Shown here one piece after another: positions 37,546-46,885 of a DNA stretch of 64,000 bases; position 1 is the first letter of the stretch; each line of letters opens with the position of its first letter. The stretch lies in contig JAHJIN010000484.1 of NCBI GenBank assembly GCA_018823415.1, positions 1-64,000 on the forward strand, in the 5' to 3' direction. The notes below the pieces were generated by a model. The model made no database searches. It was not told where the DNA came from and worked only from the letters and a program-made list of their open reading frames with translations. The stretch comes from Chloroflexota bacterium (GTDB lineage: Bacteria > Chloroflexota > JAHJIN01). Made by a program: the position numbers and the translations under genes.

Positions 37546-39495
37546 CTATCGCTGGGCGATGAGCCGGTCGATTTCTGCTGCGGCCTGGGCTGCCTGCTCG
37601 CGGGCCGTGGCTGCTTCTGCCGACCGGCCTAACGCCTCGTAGGTCAGCGCCAGGTATGTGTAGGCGGTGGCGTTGAGCGGGTCCAGAGCCACCGCGGCCT
37701 GATACCGGGCCACTGCCTCGTTCGGCCGGCCCCGGGCGGCCTGCACCTGACCCAAGCGCACCAGGGGTTCTGGGTCGGTGGGCGACAAGCGCCGGGCCTC
37801 CTCATAGGCCGTGGCGGCCCGGTCCAGCAGGCGCGCGTCGCCGGTCGCTTCCCACCAGTAGCGCCGCACGTCGCCCAGCCCCAGCCAATGCGCCTCGTCG
37901 ATGGGCATGATCTGGAGCGCTTGCTCCTGGGCAGCCTCGGCTCGGGCAAATGACGCCGGGTCGCCGGTGACGGCCTGGGCCAGGTGCGCCTGGGCCAGCA
38001 GCGCGTGATAGCGGTCCTGCGTGGGCTGCAGGGCGATGGCCTGCTCGTAGGCGCGGATGGCGGCCGGCCAGTCGCTCCGGGTCATGGCGTGCAGCCCGGT
38101 GCGAGCGTGCTCGTCGGCTTGCAGTGGCACCAGGTTGGCGATGCCAGCCCCGGCCATTACCAGACCCACCAGCCCGGCCCCGGCCAGTACCTTCCAGCGT
38201 GCCACCGGCCGGTCGTTCTGCGTGGTGGCCCGGTCATGGTGGGGGGGCAATCCGGCCAGCAGGCCCAGGCTGATCCACAACAGGCTGAGCGTTGCCGCCG
38301 TGCCAAAGCTGAACTGGTTCGCCGCCAGATAGGTCGCCACGCCGGCGATCAGGGCGGCTGCCAGTTGCCTGGCGTCGCCGGCCGCACACCAGCCGCGCCA
38401 ACACACCGCCAGCACCAGCCCCAGGTATGCCGCCAGCCCGGCCACGCCGACGCTGGCTGCCCAGTCCAGGACGTCGTTGTGCGCCCGGCCGCCTATGGCG
38501 CCGATGCCGCCATAGGCGGTGAGCGCCGGGGGATACACGGCCTGCAAGGCCCAGCCCAGGGTCTCTGGCCCTGCGCCCAGCAGCGGACGCGCTGTCACCA
38601 GCCGCAGCACTGCCTCCCACTCGATGGCCCGGATGGTCGCGGTGGCAGATTGGCCCTGCAGCAGGTTATAGACCGGCGCCAGCGGTTCGGCGCCTAGGCC
38701 GGCCAGTAGCGCCGCGACCAGCGCTGTGCCCCCCAGCCCGGCGAGAATCCAGCGCCGGCGCAGTCCTATCAGCAGCCAGAACACTGCCCCGCCGACGGCT
38801 GCCCCCACCCATGCGCTGCGCGAGAACGTCGCCAGCAGGCATGCGGCCTGGAGCATCAGCAGCACAGCGTAGACGGTGCGCTTTTGCCAACCGCGCGCGG
38901 TTAGCAGGCGTGTGGCCGCCAATGGCATGGTCATCGCCACGTACAGTCCCAGAAAATTGGGGTGGCCCACGGTGGCAAAGGCCCGGTCCACCGGGCGCTC
39001 CCAGGGAACCGGGTCCAGCCCGGCGATCTGGAACAGCCCATAGGCGCTCACCAGTCCGCTGGCAAGCAGGGTGGCGCCGACGAGGCGCGTGCGTTGGGCC
39101 GGCGCGCGTGCCTGGTCGGCCACCAGCACGAACGAGGCCAGCAGGGCCAGGAACGTGAGCGTGCCCTGCCGCCACTGGTAGCTGCCCCACAGGCTCGTGG
39201 CCGGCGCGATGGAGCAGGCCGTGGCTGCCGCATAGAGCACGACCAATAGCGCTGCCAGGATGGCGATAGGCTGGCGGGCGAGGCGCCGCAGCGACAGCGT
39301 CCGGCGGGTGAGCGCCGCGTGTAACAGCCATACGCTGGCCATGCCGGCGACGATCGTACGCAGCAGGGCTATCTTGGCCGGCTCAAAGGGATACTCGCCG
39401 GCCGGGGCCACGGCCAGGGGCATCGCCAACGCCAGCAGCAGCCAGCCGCCTTCGATGGCTTGTTGGCACCAGCGTGTCAGCGTTGCGGCGCGCAC
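37546..39495 (-). CDS. O-antigen ligase-family polytopic protein with C-terminal TPRs
   Basis: VGHPNFLGLYVAMTMPLAATRLL...RPLLGAGPETLGWALQAVYP...RAHNDVLDWAASVG; TPR-like YHALLAQAHLAQAV...AYTYLALTYEALGR. GTG start inferred. Confidence 0.85.
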   Translation of the reverse strand: MRAATLTRWCQQAIEGGWLLLALAMPLAVAPAGEYPFEPAKIALLRTIVAGMASVWLLHAALTRRTLSLRRLARQPIAILAALLVVLYAAATACSIAPATSLWGSYQWRQGTLTFLALLASFVLVADQARAPAQRTRLVGATLLASGLVSAYGLFQIAGLDPVPWERPVDRAFATVGHPNFLGLYVAMTMPLAATRLLTARGWQKRTVYAVLLMLQAACLLATFSRSAWVGAAVGGAVFWLLIGLRRRWILAGLGGTALVAALLAGLGAEPLAPVYNLLQGQSATATIRAIEWEAVLRLVTARPLLGAGPETLGWALQAVYPPALTAYGGIGAIGGRAHNDVLDWAASVGVAGLAAYLGLVLAVCWRGWCAAGDARQLAAALIAGVATYLAANQFSFGTAATLSLLWISLGLLAGLPPHHDRATTQNDRPVARWKVLAGAGLVGLVMAGAGIANLVPLQADEHARTGLHAMTRSDWPAAIRAYEQAIALQPTQDRYHALLAQAHLAQAVTGDPASFARAEAAQEQALQIMPIDEAHWLGLGDVRRYWWEATGDARLLDRAATAYEEARRLSPTDPEPLVRLGQVQAARGRPNEAVARYQAAVALDPLNATAYTYLALTYEALGRSAEAATAREQAAQAAAEIDRLIAQR

Positions 39496-39571
39496 GGGTC
39501 CTCCCGACAGAACGGGGGCGGCACGCGGCCAGCCCCCGATTGAACGCGTTATCCAGCGCGGGTGTGGCGGT

Positions 39572-40711
39572 CTAGTAGTACGGCGACACCCACAGGGTAA
39601 TGTAGCGGTGCTGGTCGCCGGCGGGTGTGACAATACGCAGGTGGTACGTCGTGTCCGTGGCCGGGCACACCCAGCGCTTGTCGTGGCCGGCCACGCCGTG
39701 CTCGGGGCCGCCGTTTTCCTGCAAATAGACGGCGATGACGTATTCCACGTCCCAGTGAATCCAGGTGCACTGGCCCGGGTGGAGCGTGGTGTCGTCGGCC
39801 CAGAAATTGATGACCGGGACGGGCGTGGGCGGCGGCACCTGGGTGGGGCCGGGCCCGGGCTGGGGCACGATGATGCGCATCATGGTCCGATGCCCCATCA
39901 GGTCGCCGTTGGGGTCGCGCAATTGCCAGTAGCTGGTGTAGGTGCCCGGCTGCTGGGGTGCGGTAAAGACCACCTGCAAATCGGCGGTCTGACCGGGTTC
40001 GGTATAGGGCACGGCCACCGATTCTGGCGCGTTCATCTGCGCGCCCCGCACAAAGGCCCAGCGATAGCCGGCGCCCCAGGTACAGGTGCCGGTGTTTTTC
40101 ATACGCCAGATCTTGTCGATGCGGGCGCCCGGCGACCACACCGAGTCGTCGGGCACGGTGACGTCGGCCAAAAACGCCGAATCGTCCACGCAACCCGCCG
40201 CCGTGGGCGCCGGCGGGACGGTGGGCAGCACCGCGGTCGGTTGGCCCGGCGGGGTGGTGGGCAGCACGGCCGTGGGTTCGCCGCCACCGGTCACCTGCAC
40301 GTTCACCACGGCCGGGTCGCTCGCCTGGCCGGCGGCATTGGTGGCCTGGGCCATGATGATGTGCGTGCCGGGCTGGGTGAACGTCCACGGTTGGGCGGCC
40401 ACCAGGGCCGGTTCGCCCTGGGCGACGGCGCTTTGCGCCGTGCCCACCAGGTTGCCGTCTACCTTGATCTCGATACGCGCCACACCCTGGGTATCTGTGG
40501 CCTGAACCTGGATGCTCACTTCCTGGCCCACCGTGAGCCGACTGCCGCTGGCCGGCGCGGTGATGTTGACCCAGGGCCTGGCGCCGCCGCTGCCGGACTG
40601 GGGCGGAGTGCATGAGGCCGACGCGAGCAGCCCCACCGCCAGAACCAGGCCGATCCACATCTGCATACGTGCGTGATATCTCATCTGCTCCTCCCGCCCT
40701 TTTGGGCTCAT
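39572..40711 (-). CDS. Secreted lipoprotein with bacterial Ig-like and NBR1 FW-like (four-Trp) domains
   Basis: Lipobox-like LLASASC; VNITAPASGSRLTVGQEVSIQVQATDTQGVARIEIKVDG; FLADVTVPDDSVWSPGARIDKIWRMKNTGTCTWGAGYRWAFV. Confidence 0.8.
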   Translation of the reverse strand: MSPKGREEQMRYHARMQMWIGLVLAVGLLASASCTPPQSGSGGARPWVNITAPASGSRLTVGQEVSIQVQATDTQGVARIEIKVDGNLVGTAQSAVAQGEPALVAAQPWTFTQPGTHIIMAQATNAAGQASDPAVVNVQVTGGGEPTAVLPTTPPGQPTAVLPTVPPAPTAAGCVDDSAFLADVTVPDDSVWSPGARIDKIWRMKNTGTCTWGAGYRWAFVRGAQMNAPESVAVPYTEPGQTADLQVVFTAPQQPGTYTSYWQLRDPNGDLMGHRTMMRIIVPQPGPGPTQVPPPTPVPVINFWADDTTLHPGQCTWIHWDVEYVIAVYLQENGGPEHGVAGHDKRWVCPATDTTYHLRIVTPAGDQHRYITLWVSPYY

Positions 40712-42099
40712 TGGACTTTGATGGTCACTTTGTAATATTCGCTCTCGTTATTATATTTGACAATGCGCAACACATACTCGGTGGTGGCAGACGGGCAGAC
40801 TTTTTTGACCTTGTGGCCGACCTCGGGATACTCGGGGTCGCCGCCTTCTTTTAGCCATACCTCCCGCACATAGTCCACGTCCCAACGCAGGTTGGTACAC
40901 TCGCCCGGCGCAATCTTTTTCTTGTCAGCCGTAAAGCTGACCACCGGCCCCGGCGTGGGCGAGATGGTGGGGGTGCGTGTGGCCGTGGGCTGGGGTGTGA
41001 CCGTGGGCGTGACCGGCCGCACCACGATGCTCAACGTCGCCTCGGTCCCAAACGGAGTGCCGTTGGGGTCCTGGAGTTGCCAGCGCGAGATATAGGTGCC
41101 GGTGGCCTGGGGCGCGGTGAACACCACGCGCAGGTCGGCTTCCTGGCCGGCGGCCGTGAGCGGGACGGCCGCCGAATCGGGGGCGCCCATCTGCTCGCCA
41201 GCCACAAAGGCCCAGCGATAGCCGGCGCCCCATTCGCAGGTGCCCGTGTTCTGGAGCCGCCACACTTTGTCTACCCGGGCACCCGGCTCGACGCGCGTGC
41301 CGTCGGGCACGGTCACGTCGCTGATAAAGGCACTGTTGTTGCTGCAGGGTGAAGGCGACACGGAGCTGGTGGGAGTGACGGTGGGGCCGGCCGGCCCAGA
41401 CACGGTGACGGCGACGAGCGGCGACGTGCCTTCGGCGTTGGCCCGGTTGCGGGCGCGCACCTGGATGGTATGCGAGCCAGGCTGGTCGAACGTCCACGAT
41501 TGTGCCGCCGTCAGCACCGGCTGCCCGTTGGCGTCGGGACTCACCTGCACATCGCCCAGGGTGCCATCTACCCATAGCTCGATGCGGGTGACGCCCTGCG
41601 TGTCGGTGGCGGTGCTCTGGACCACGAACGGCTGGTTGGTCTGGAGCTGCGTGCCGTTGCTGGGCGACTGCACCTGCACCGTGGGACCGGTGGTGCCGGG
41701 CGTGGAACCACCGGCCGCGCCCACCCCGATGACGATGGCTGCGGCGATGAGGCCCAGCAGGCACAGCGCCACCGCCGCCAGCCCGACAATACCCAACATC
41801 AACCAGTTGGGGCCGCCTTCTTCGGCGGCGTATGGTGGGGGGGGCGATTGGCCGGGCGCCACGGCCTGGGTGGTGGGCAACTGGGCCTGGCCGGGGGCCT
41901 CTGCCCATGTGCGGCCGTCAAAGTACAGCCAGTGGCCGGTGCGCGGGTCCAGGGTCCAGTAGCGGCCCTGGGCATCGTGGACCATGATCTGGGCCACGGC
42001 CTGTACAAACTCGGCTCGACTGATGGTGCCATCGCGCAACTGGTCACGCAGGTGGTTGAATCGCGCTTGAGCTTGATGAAAATCCACAGCGTCCTCCAT
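40708..42099 (-). CDS. Paralogous TM-anchored Ig/NBR1-FW-like protein with N-terminal SHOCT-like segment
   Basis: HLRDQLRDGTISRAEFVQAV; TM; VQVQSPSNGTQLQTNQPFVVQSTATDTQGVTRIELWVDG; FISDVTVPDGTRVEPGARVDKVWRLQNTGTCEWGAGYRWAFV. Confidence 0.8.
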   Translation of the reverse strand: MEDAVDFHQAQARFNHLRDQLRDGTISRAEFVQAVAQIMVHDAQGRYWTLDPRTGHWLYFDGRTWAEAPGQAQLPTTQAVAPGQSPPPPYAAEEGGPNWLMLGIVGLAAVALCLLGLIAAAIVIGVGAAGGSTPGTTGPTVQVQSPSNGTQLQTNQPFVVQSTATDTQGVTRIELWVDGTLGDVQVSPDANGQPVLTAAQSWTFDQPGSHTIQVRARNRANAEGTSPLVAVTVSGPAGPTVTPTSSVSPSPCSNNSAFISDVTVPDGTRVEPGARVDKVWRLQNTGTCEWGAGYRWAFVAGEQMGAPDSAAVPLTAAGQEADLRVVFTAPQATGTYISRWQLQDPNGTPFGTEATLSIVVRPVTPTVTPQPTATRTPTISPTPGPVVSFTADKKKIAPGECTNLRWDVDYVREVWLKEGGDPEYPEVGHKVKKVCPSATTEYVLRIVKYNNESEYYKVTIKVQ

Positions 42100-42167
42100 G
42101 GGTAACGGTCTGGCTGGCGCTCGTTATTTCGCCAATGATCTCTCGTAGGTCGGATCGACGATCCGGC

Positions 42168-42716
42168 CTACAACGGCATGATCTGGCCGTGAATCCGGTC
42201 GTCGTCGATGTCCAGGATACCCAGGGTACCGGGGCGGTCTTTGCGGGGGATGACGGTGCCCGGGTTAAAGTACAGGACGCCGCCATGCACCCGGTTGTAA
42301 GGTACGTGGGAATGGCCAAAGGCGATGACATCGACCTTGGGTTCGTCGTCTCGAAATGCCTCGTACACGTGGGGCAAGATGGTTTCGTTCTTGTCCAGGC
42401 CGCCAGATAGCCAGCGGCTCAGGCGCTCCAGAAAACGACGCGGCTCCTTGTCGCCGTGGATCAGGCCGACGCGCCGCGTTTCGCCCACCTGCACGTGCGT
42501 CTTGCGGGGCAGGTATTGCTGCACAAAGGGCGGGTCTACGTGCCCCGAGATGGCGATGGTGATGGTGATGTCTTCTAGCTCGTGTAACGTGTCCAGGGTG
42601 GTAATGTCACCCAGGTGCAGGATGATGGCGACATCGGCCAGCAACTCGCGCACGCGCGGCGGCAGCGCGGGCATGGCTTCGGGAATGTGGGTGTCCGAGA
42701 TGACCCCGATACGCAT
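42168..42716 (-). CDS. MJ0936/YfcE-type metallophosphoesterase
   Basis: MRIGVISDTHIPEAMPALPPRV...LHLGDITTLDTLHEL...AISGHVD...FGHSHVPYNRVHGGVLYFNPGT. Confidence 0.95.
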   Translation of the reverse strand: MRIGVISDTHIPEAMPALPPRVRELLADVAIILHLGDITTLDTLHELEDITITIAISGHVDPPFVQQYLPRKTHVQVGETRRVGLIHGDKEPRRFLERLSRWLSGGLDKNETILPHVYEAFRDDEPKVDVIAFGHSHVPYNRVHGGVLYFNPGTVIPRKDRPGTLGILDIDDDRIHGQIMPL

Positions 42717-42747
42717 CCTCAACCTCCAATATAGACGTTGCCAGTTG

Positions 42748-43770
42748 TCAACTGGCCGAGGCCAGTCCCACACCGATGGCCGCTGCCAGCATGCCAATGA
42801 CCACAAAGGGCTGGGTCTGGCGCAAATACCACGAGCGGCGTCCTTCCCAGAACAAAAAGGGCTGCAAGAGCACCTGGGGCACCAGCAGCAGGCCCACCAG
42901 GCCGGCGAACAGGGGCTGGCCCAGCGACACCAGCAGCGTGGCGGCCAGGAGTTGCATGCTATCCAGCGCCAGGATGGCTCGACCCAGCGCCCGCTCGCCT
43001 TCGTGCAGGCGCAGGCACCAGCGATAGACCTCGGCGTACAGGAGCGCAGCGAGCAGGGCGGCCCACGGCACATAGCTCAGCAGCGTGTCCAACTCGCCGG
43101 GCTGGGGCCAGCGCCATTCGCCGGTGGCCGTGAGCCGGGCCGCCAGCGCGTTCCATTGATAGAGCACCGGCAGCAGCGCGCCCTGGGCCACCAGCCCCAG
43201 CAGCCAGGGCAGCAGCACGGCGTACAGGGCCGTCAACGTGGCGCGCTCGCCCGGCACCCCGCGACTGCCACCGATGGTGCGGAACAGCCATTGCAGCATG
43301 GCCAGCGCCAGCGCCAGCGCCGTGAGGCCCAGGGCCAGCGGTCCCAGGATGGCGGCGACGCACAGGGCCAGGGCATAGACCACCACCACGCTGAGGATCG
43401 ACGAGCCGAGCCAGGGCCACAGCACGGTGATGAGCCAGTCCAGCGCCCGGTCCAGCCAGCGTATCAGGCGCTCGCCGGGCGAGCCGGGCGTCGTGTAGGG
43501 CAAGAGCGGCAACCGGAACCCCTTGTCCCCGCGCGACGCGCCCCGGATCACAAACCAGTTGCGGTTGACGATGAGGGTCCACAGCCCGCCCCACAGCGGG
43601 TCGGCCAGCAGGAACGCCAGGACCACGGGCCAGTCCAGTTGCGGGCCGCTGCCGGCCCAGGCCCCGCCCAGGCACGCGAGCACCGGCCCCAGCCAGGTAA
43701 AGGGGGCAATGGGCCGCAGGCGCAGGTCGGTCCAGCGGGCCAGGCGTTCACGGGCGGCAAACGATTCCAA
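42748..43770 (-). CDS. Polytopic membrane protein of unknown function
   Basis: Several TM segments; TTG start proposed after gaaggag; -10 TATAAT upstream on the minus strand at ~43800. Confidence 0.55.
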   Translation of the reverse strand: MESFAARERLARWTDLRLRPIAPFTWLGPVLACLGGAWAGSGPQLDWPVVLAFLLADPLWGGLWTLIVNRNWFVIRGASRGDKGFRLPLLPYTTPGSPGERLIRWLDRALDWLITVLWPWLGSSILSVVVVYALALCVAAILGPLALGLTALALALAMLQWLFRTIGGSRGVPGERATLTALYAVLLPWLLGLVAQGALLPVLYQWNALAARLTATGEWRWPQPGELDTLLSYVPWAALLAALLYAEVYRWCLRLHEGERALGRAILALDSMQLLAATLLVSLGQPLFAGLVGLLLVPQVLLQPFLFWEGRRSWYLRQTQPFVVIGMLAAAIGVGLASAS

Positions 43771-43934
43771 CGGCGATAGCTCCTTCTCGCTACAGGTTTT
43801 ATTATACCATATCCCCGCAAGATAGAAAGGGTGTGCCGGGCTCAGGATCAGAACTGCCCGGGCGATGCCTGCCCGTCGTCCATCAATTTGTCTTGACCCT
43901 GTGGGGGCCGTATAGTATAATGACCTGTGGGCAA

Positions 43935-43967
43935 ACCTTTCCACAAGCTCCAAGCTTGCGGAAAGGT
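43935..43967. repeat. REP-like palindrome 1: ACCTTTCCaCAAGCT-cca-AGCTTGcGGAAAGGT
   Basis: 15-bp stem with one mismatch. Confidence 0.75.
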
Positions 43968-43999
43968 AGGAGATGCAATCATCGGGCAACATTCAGTCG

Positions 44000-44054
44000 C
44001 ACCTTCCCGAAAGCGGCCCTTTGCTCCGCTCAGGGCATGGCTTTCGGGAAGGTG
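44000..44054. repeat. REP-like palindrome 2: CACCTTCCCGAAAGC ... GCTTTCGGGAAGGTG
   Basis: 15-bp perfect stem, 25-nt loop, directly upstream of the RBS of the STAND gene. Confidence 0.85.
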
Positions 44055-44074
44055 GCGGGAGGAGAAGACACACG

Positions 44075-46161
44075 ATGGATGACCAGACCACCCTGGATGC
44101 CAGCCGCCACGACCGGCACGACGAGCATATCCAGGCCGGGGGCGATGTGGCCTATGCCCCCTACGGTACCGTTCACATCACGACGGGTCCGGCTGCTGGG
44201 GGCACCCCGGCTCCACCCTGCCGTTCCACCCTCCCGCACCAGCCCTTTTTCTTTGGCCGCGACAAGGAGCTGGATACCATCGCCGAGGCCATCGTGCCAG
44301 AGGCCCGCACCTGGGGCGCGCTCATCGACGGCCCCGGCGGCATTGGCAAGACGGCCCTGGCCGTGCGCGCCGGGCACCTGGCCCCGGCCCACCAGTTCCC
44401 GCGCAAGGTCTTTCTCTCGGCCAAGGCCCGCGAGCTGACCCCGGCCGGCGAGCGGCCGCTGGCTGATTTCATGCTGCCCAATTATATGGCGCTACTGAAC
44501 GAGCTGGCCCGCGAGCTGGACCAGGAGGGCGTCCTCCGGCTCGACCCCAGCGAGCGCGCCGCCGCCGTGCGCCGCGCCCTGGCCGACACCCACGCGCTCC
44601 TCATCATCGACAACGTCGAATCGCTGGACGAGCCGGAGCGCGTCCGGCTCTACCAGTTCCTCAGCCGCCTGCCCCTCACCTGCAAGGCCATCGTCACCAG
44701 CCGCCGCCGCACCGACATTGACGCCCGCGTGGTCCGGCTGGACCGGCTGCTGCCGGCGGACGCCCTGGACCTCATCGCCGAGCTGGCCCAGACCAACCGC
44801 CACCTGGCCCGCGCTGACGAGCAGGCGCGCACCGAGCTGTACGAGCTGACCAACGGCAACCCCCTGCTCATCCGCTGGGTGGCCGGGCAACTGGGCCGGC
44901 CCGGCTCCCACTGCCGCACCATCCCCCAGGCGTGCGCGTACATGAAAAATGCCCCGCCGGGCAACGACCCGCTGGAATTTGTCTTTGGCGACCTGCTGGA
45001 CACCTTTACCGAGAGCGAGAGCCAGGTCCTGGCCGCGCTGACGCATTTTACCCAGCCGGCCAAAGTAGAGTGGATCGCTGAGCTGGCCGAGCTGGCCCCG
45101 CCCGCCGCGCAGACCACCCTGGAAGACCTGGCCGACCGCGCCCTGCTGGTGAGCGACGAGGCAGCGGAAGCCTTCCTGCTGCCCCCGCTGTCCGCGACGT
45201 TCCTGCGCCGCCAGCGGCCCGAGGCCGTGGCCCAGGCCGGGAGCCGCCTGACCAGCAGCGCCCTGGCCCTGGTACTGGAGAACGGCTGGGACCACTATGA
45301 GCGGTTCCCGACGTTGGAGGCCGCCTGGCTCCAGGTGGCCGCGGCCCTGCCGCTGTTCCTGGCCGGCGACAATGCCCGCCTGCAGCGCCTATGCAATGCG
45401 CTCTACTATTTTCTTGAGTTCTCCGGACGGTGGGATGAGTGGCGGATCCTCTTCCAGCAGGCCGAGGAGAAAGCCATAGCCGCCGGAGATTCGTACAATG
45501 CGGGTTGGCGGCGTACCAGGCGGGAAGGGGGTACTATTTGCGCGGGCAAGCGGCGGAAGTGCTGGCCTGCGCCGACCGCTGCGCGGTCCATTGGGAGCGC
45601 GCCGGGGCGCGGGCGCGGGCATTTGCCATTCGACTGCGCGGCCTGGGCCACTGGCTGGGGAAAAACTACCCCGCCGCGATTACGGCGTACCAGGAGGCGC
45701 TGGCCCTGTGGCGCGCCATCGCGCCGGAGAGCGAGGACGTAGCGATCGGACTGTACGACTTGGCTAGGGCGGAACAGGCGTCCGGCGGCCACGCCGCCGC
45801 TGAGCGCGATTATCGCGAGGCGCTGCGCATCGCGAACAAGGTCGACTACCGCGCGGGGGTGGCGGGGTTCACCGGCAACCTGGCCGCGCTGGCCCTGGAC
45901 CGGGAGGACTGGCCCGCGGCCGAGGCCCTGGCGCGGGAGGCGCTGCCGCTGGCGGAGGCGGTGGGTAAGCAGGAGTCAATCGCTCATCAATGCCGGCGTC
46001 TCGCCCTGGCCCTGGCCCGGCAGGGGCGCGGGGCGGAGGGGCTGCCCTTTGCCCGCCGCGCCGTGGCGATATTCGCCCGGCTGCGCCACCCAGACCTGGA
46101 AAAGGCGCAGGCGGCCCTGCAGGCGTGTGAAGACCTTCCCGAAAGCTCAAGCGAACCGTAG
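44075..46161 (+). pseudogene. STAND/NB-ARC-type NTPase with C-terminal TPRs, interrupted by one frameshift near 45505
   Basis: FFFGRDKELDTIAEAI...LIDGPGGIGKTALAVRAGHL (Walker A)...ALLIIDNVESLDEPE (Walker B)...TNGNPLLIRWVAGQL; TPR region continues in another frame ([25 protein letters not shown]...). Confidence 0.8.
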
Positions 46162-46182
46162 GTTCGCCGCTTTCGGGAGGGT
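46133..46182. repeat. REP-like palindrome 3: ACCTTCCCGAAAGC ... GCTTTCGGGAgGGT with inner hairpin GCGAACC-gta-GGTTCGC
   Basis: Nested inverted repeat covering the STAND stop codon. Confidence 0.85.
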
Positions 46183-46208
46183 AAGAGGGAAGGTAGAAGG
46201 GATCTCTC

Positions 46209-46786
46209 ATGCCGTACCGCCAGCATGCTTTTGCCCCGGGCCACATCTACCACGTGTACAACCGGGGCGTCGACGGCATGCCTATCTTTGCCAGCCCAGA
46301 CAACTATCTATCTGTTGCACAAGCTCAAACGGCTCCGGGATGAGCTGTCCATCGCGATCCTGGCATATTGCCTGATGCCCAACCACTATCACCTCGTCGT
46401 ACGTCAGGACGGCGACGTGCCGGTCTCGACCCTGGTCCAGCGGGCTTTCCAGACCTACACTCAGGCGTTCAACAGGCAGCAGGTGCGCCGGGGGCCGCTG
46501 TTAGAGGGACGCTTTCGTCACGTCCATGTCGATCGGGACGAATACGCCGTCCATCTCTGCGGATATCTACACCTGAACCCGGTGGCGGCCGGGCTGGTGG
46601 CCCACCCAACCGAGTGGCCGTATAGCAACTATCGGGAGTGGATCGAGGCCCGCCCGGGCACCCCCCGTGGATCGTGCGTTCGTCAGGCAATTCTTTCCCA
46701 CGCCCGACGCCTATGCCTCCTTTGTGCAGGACCACATCGCGCCGGAACGGGCGCTTGCCCTGCAGCCGTATCTGCTCGACGCCTAG
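46209..46786 (+). pseudogene. REP-associated tyrosine transposase (RAYT, Y1/TnpA_REP family) with two frameshifts
   Basis: MPYRQHAFAPGHIYHVYNRGVDGMPIF / LHKLKRLRDELSIAILAYCLMPNHYHLVVRQDGDVPVSTLVQRAFQTYTQAFNRQQVRRGPLLEGRFRHVHVDRDEYAVHLCGYLHLNPVAAGLV / VDRAFVRQFFPTPDAYASFVQDH in three frames. Confidence 0.9.
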
Positions 46787-46817
46787 CTTCCCGAAAGCTC
46801 CTAGCTTTCGGGAAGCT
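46785..46817. repeat. REP-like palindrome 4: AGCTTCCCGAAAGCT-cct-AGCTTTCGGGAAGCT
   Basis: 15-bp perfect stem starting at the RAYT stop codon. Confidence 0.9.
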
Positions 46818-46832
46818 GCGCTGGCACGCAAA

Positions 46833-46864
46833 AGGCCCTCGCGGGATCATTCCCACGAGGGCCT
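46833..46864 (-). terminator. Rho-independent terminator of the acn-icd-acl operon
   Basis: Minus strand AGGCCCTCGTGGG-aatgat-CCCGCGAGGGCCT followed by TTTT. Confidence 0.85.
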
Positions 46865-46885
46865 CGGTTGTGACGCTGAGAAAAG

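Noticed and set aside
42325-43779. 484-aa plus-strand ORF
   Set aside because: Gln/Arg-rich shadow of the membrane protein and phosphodiesterase genes on the minus strand.
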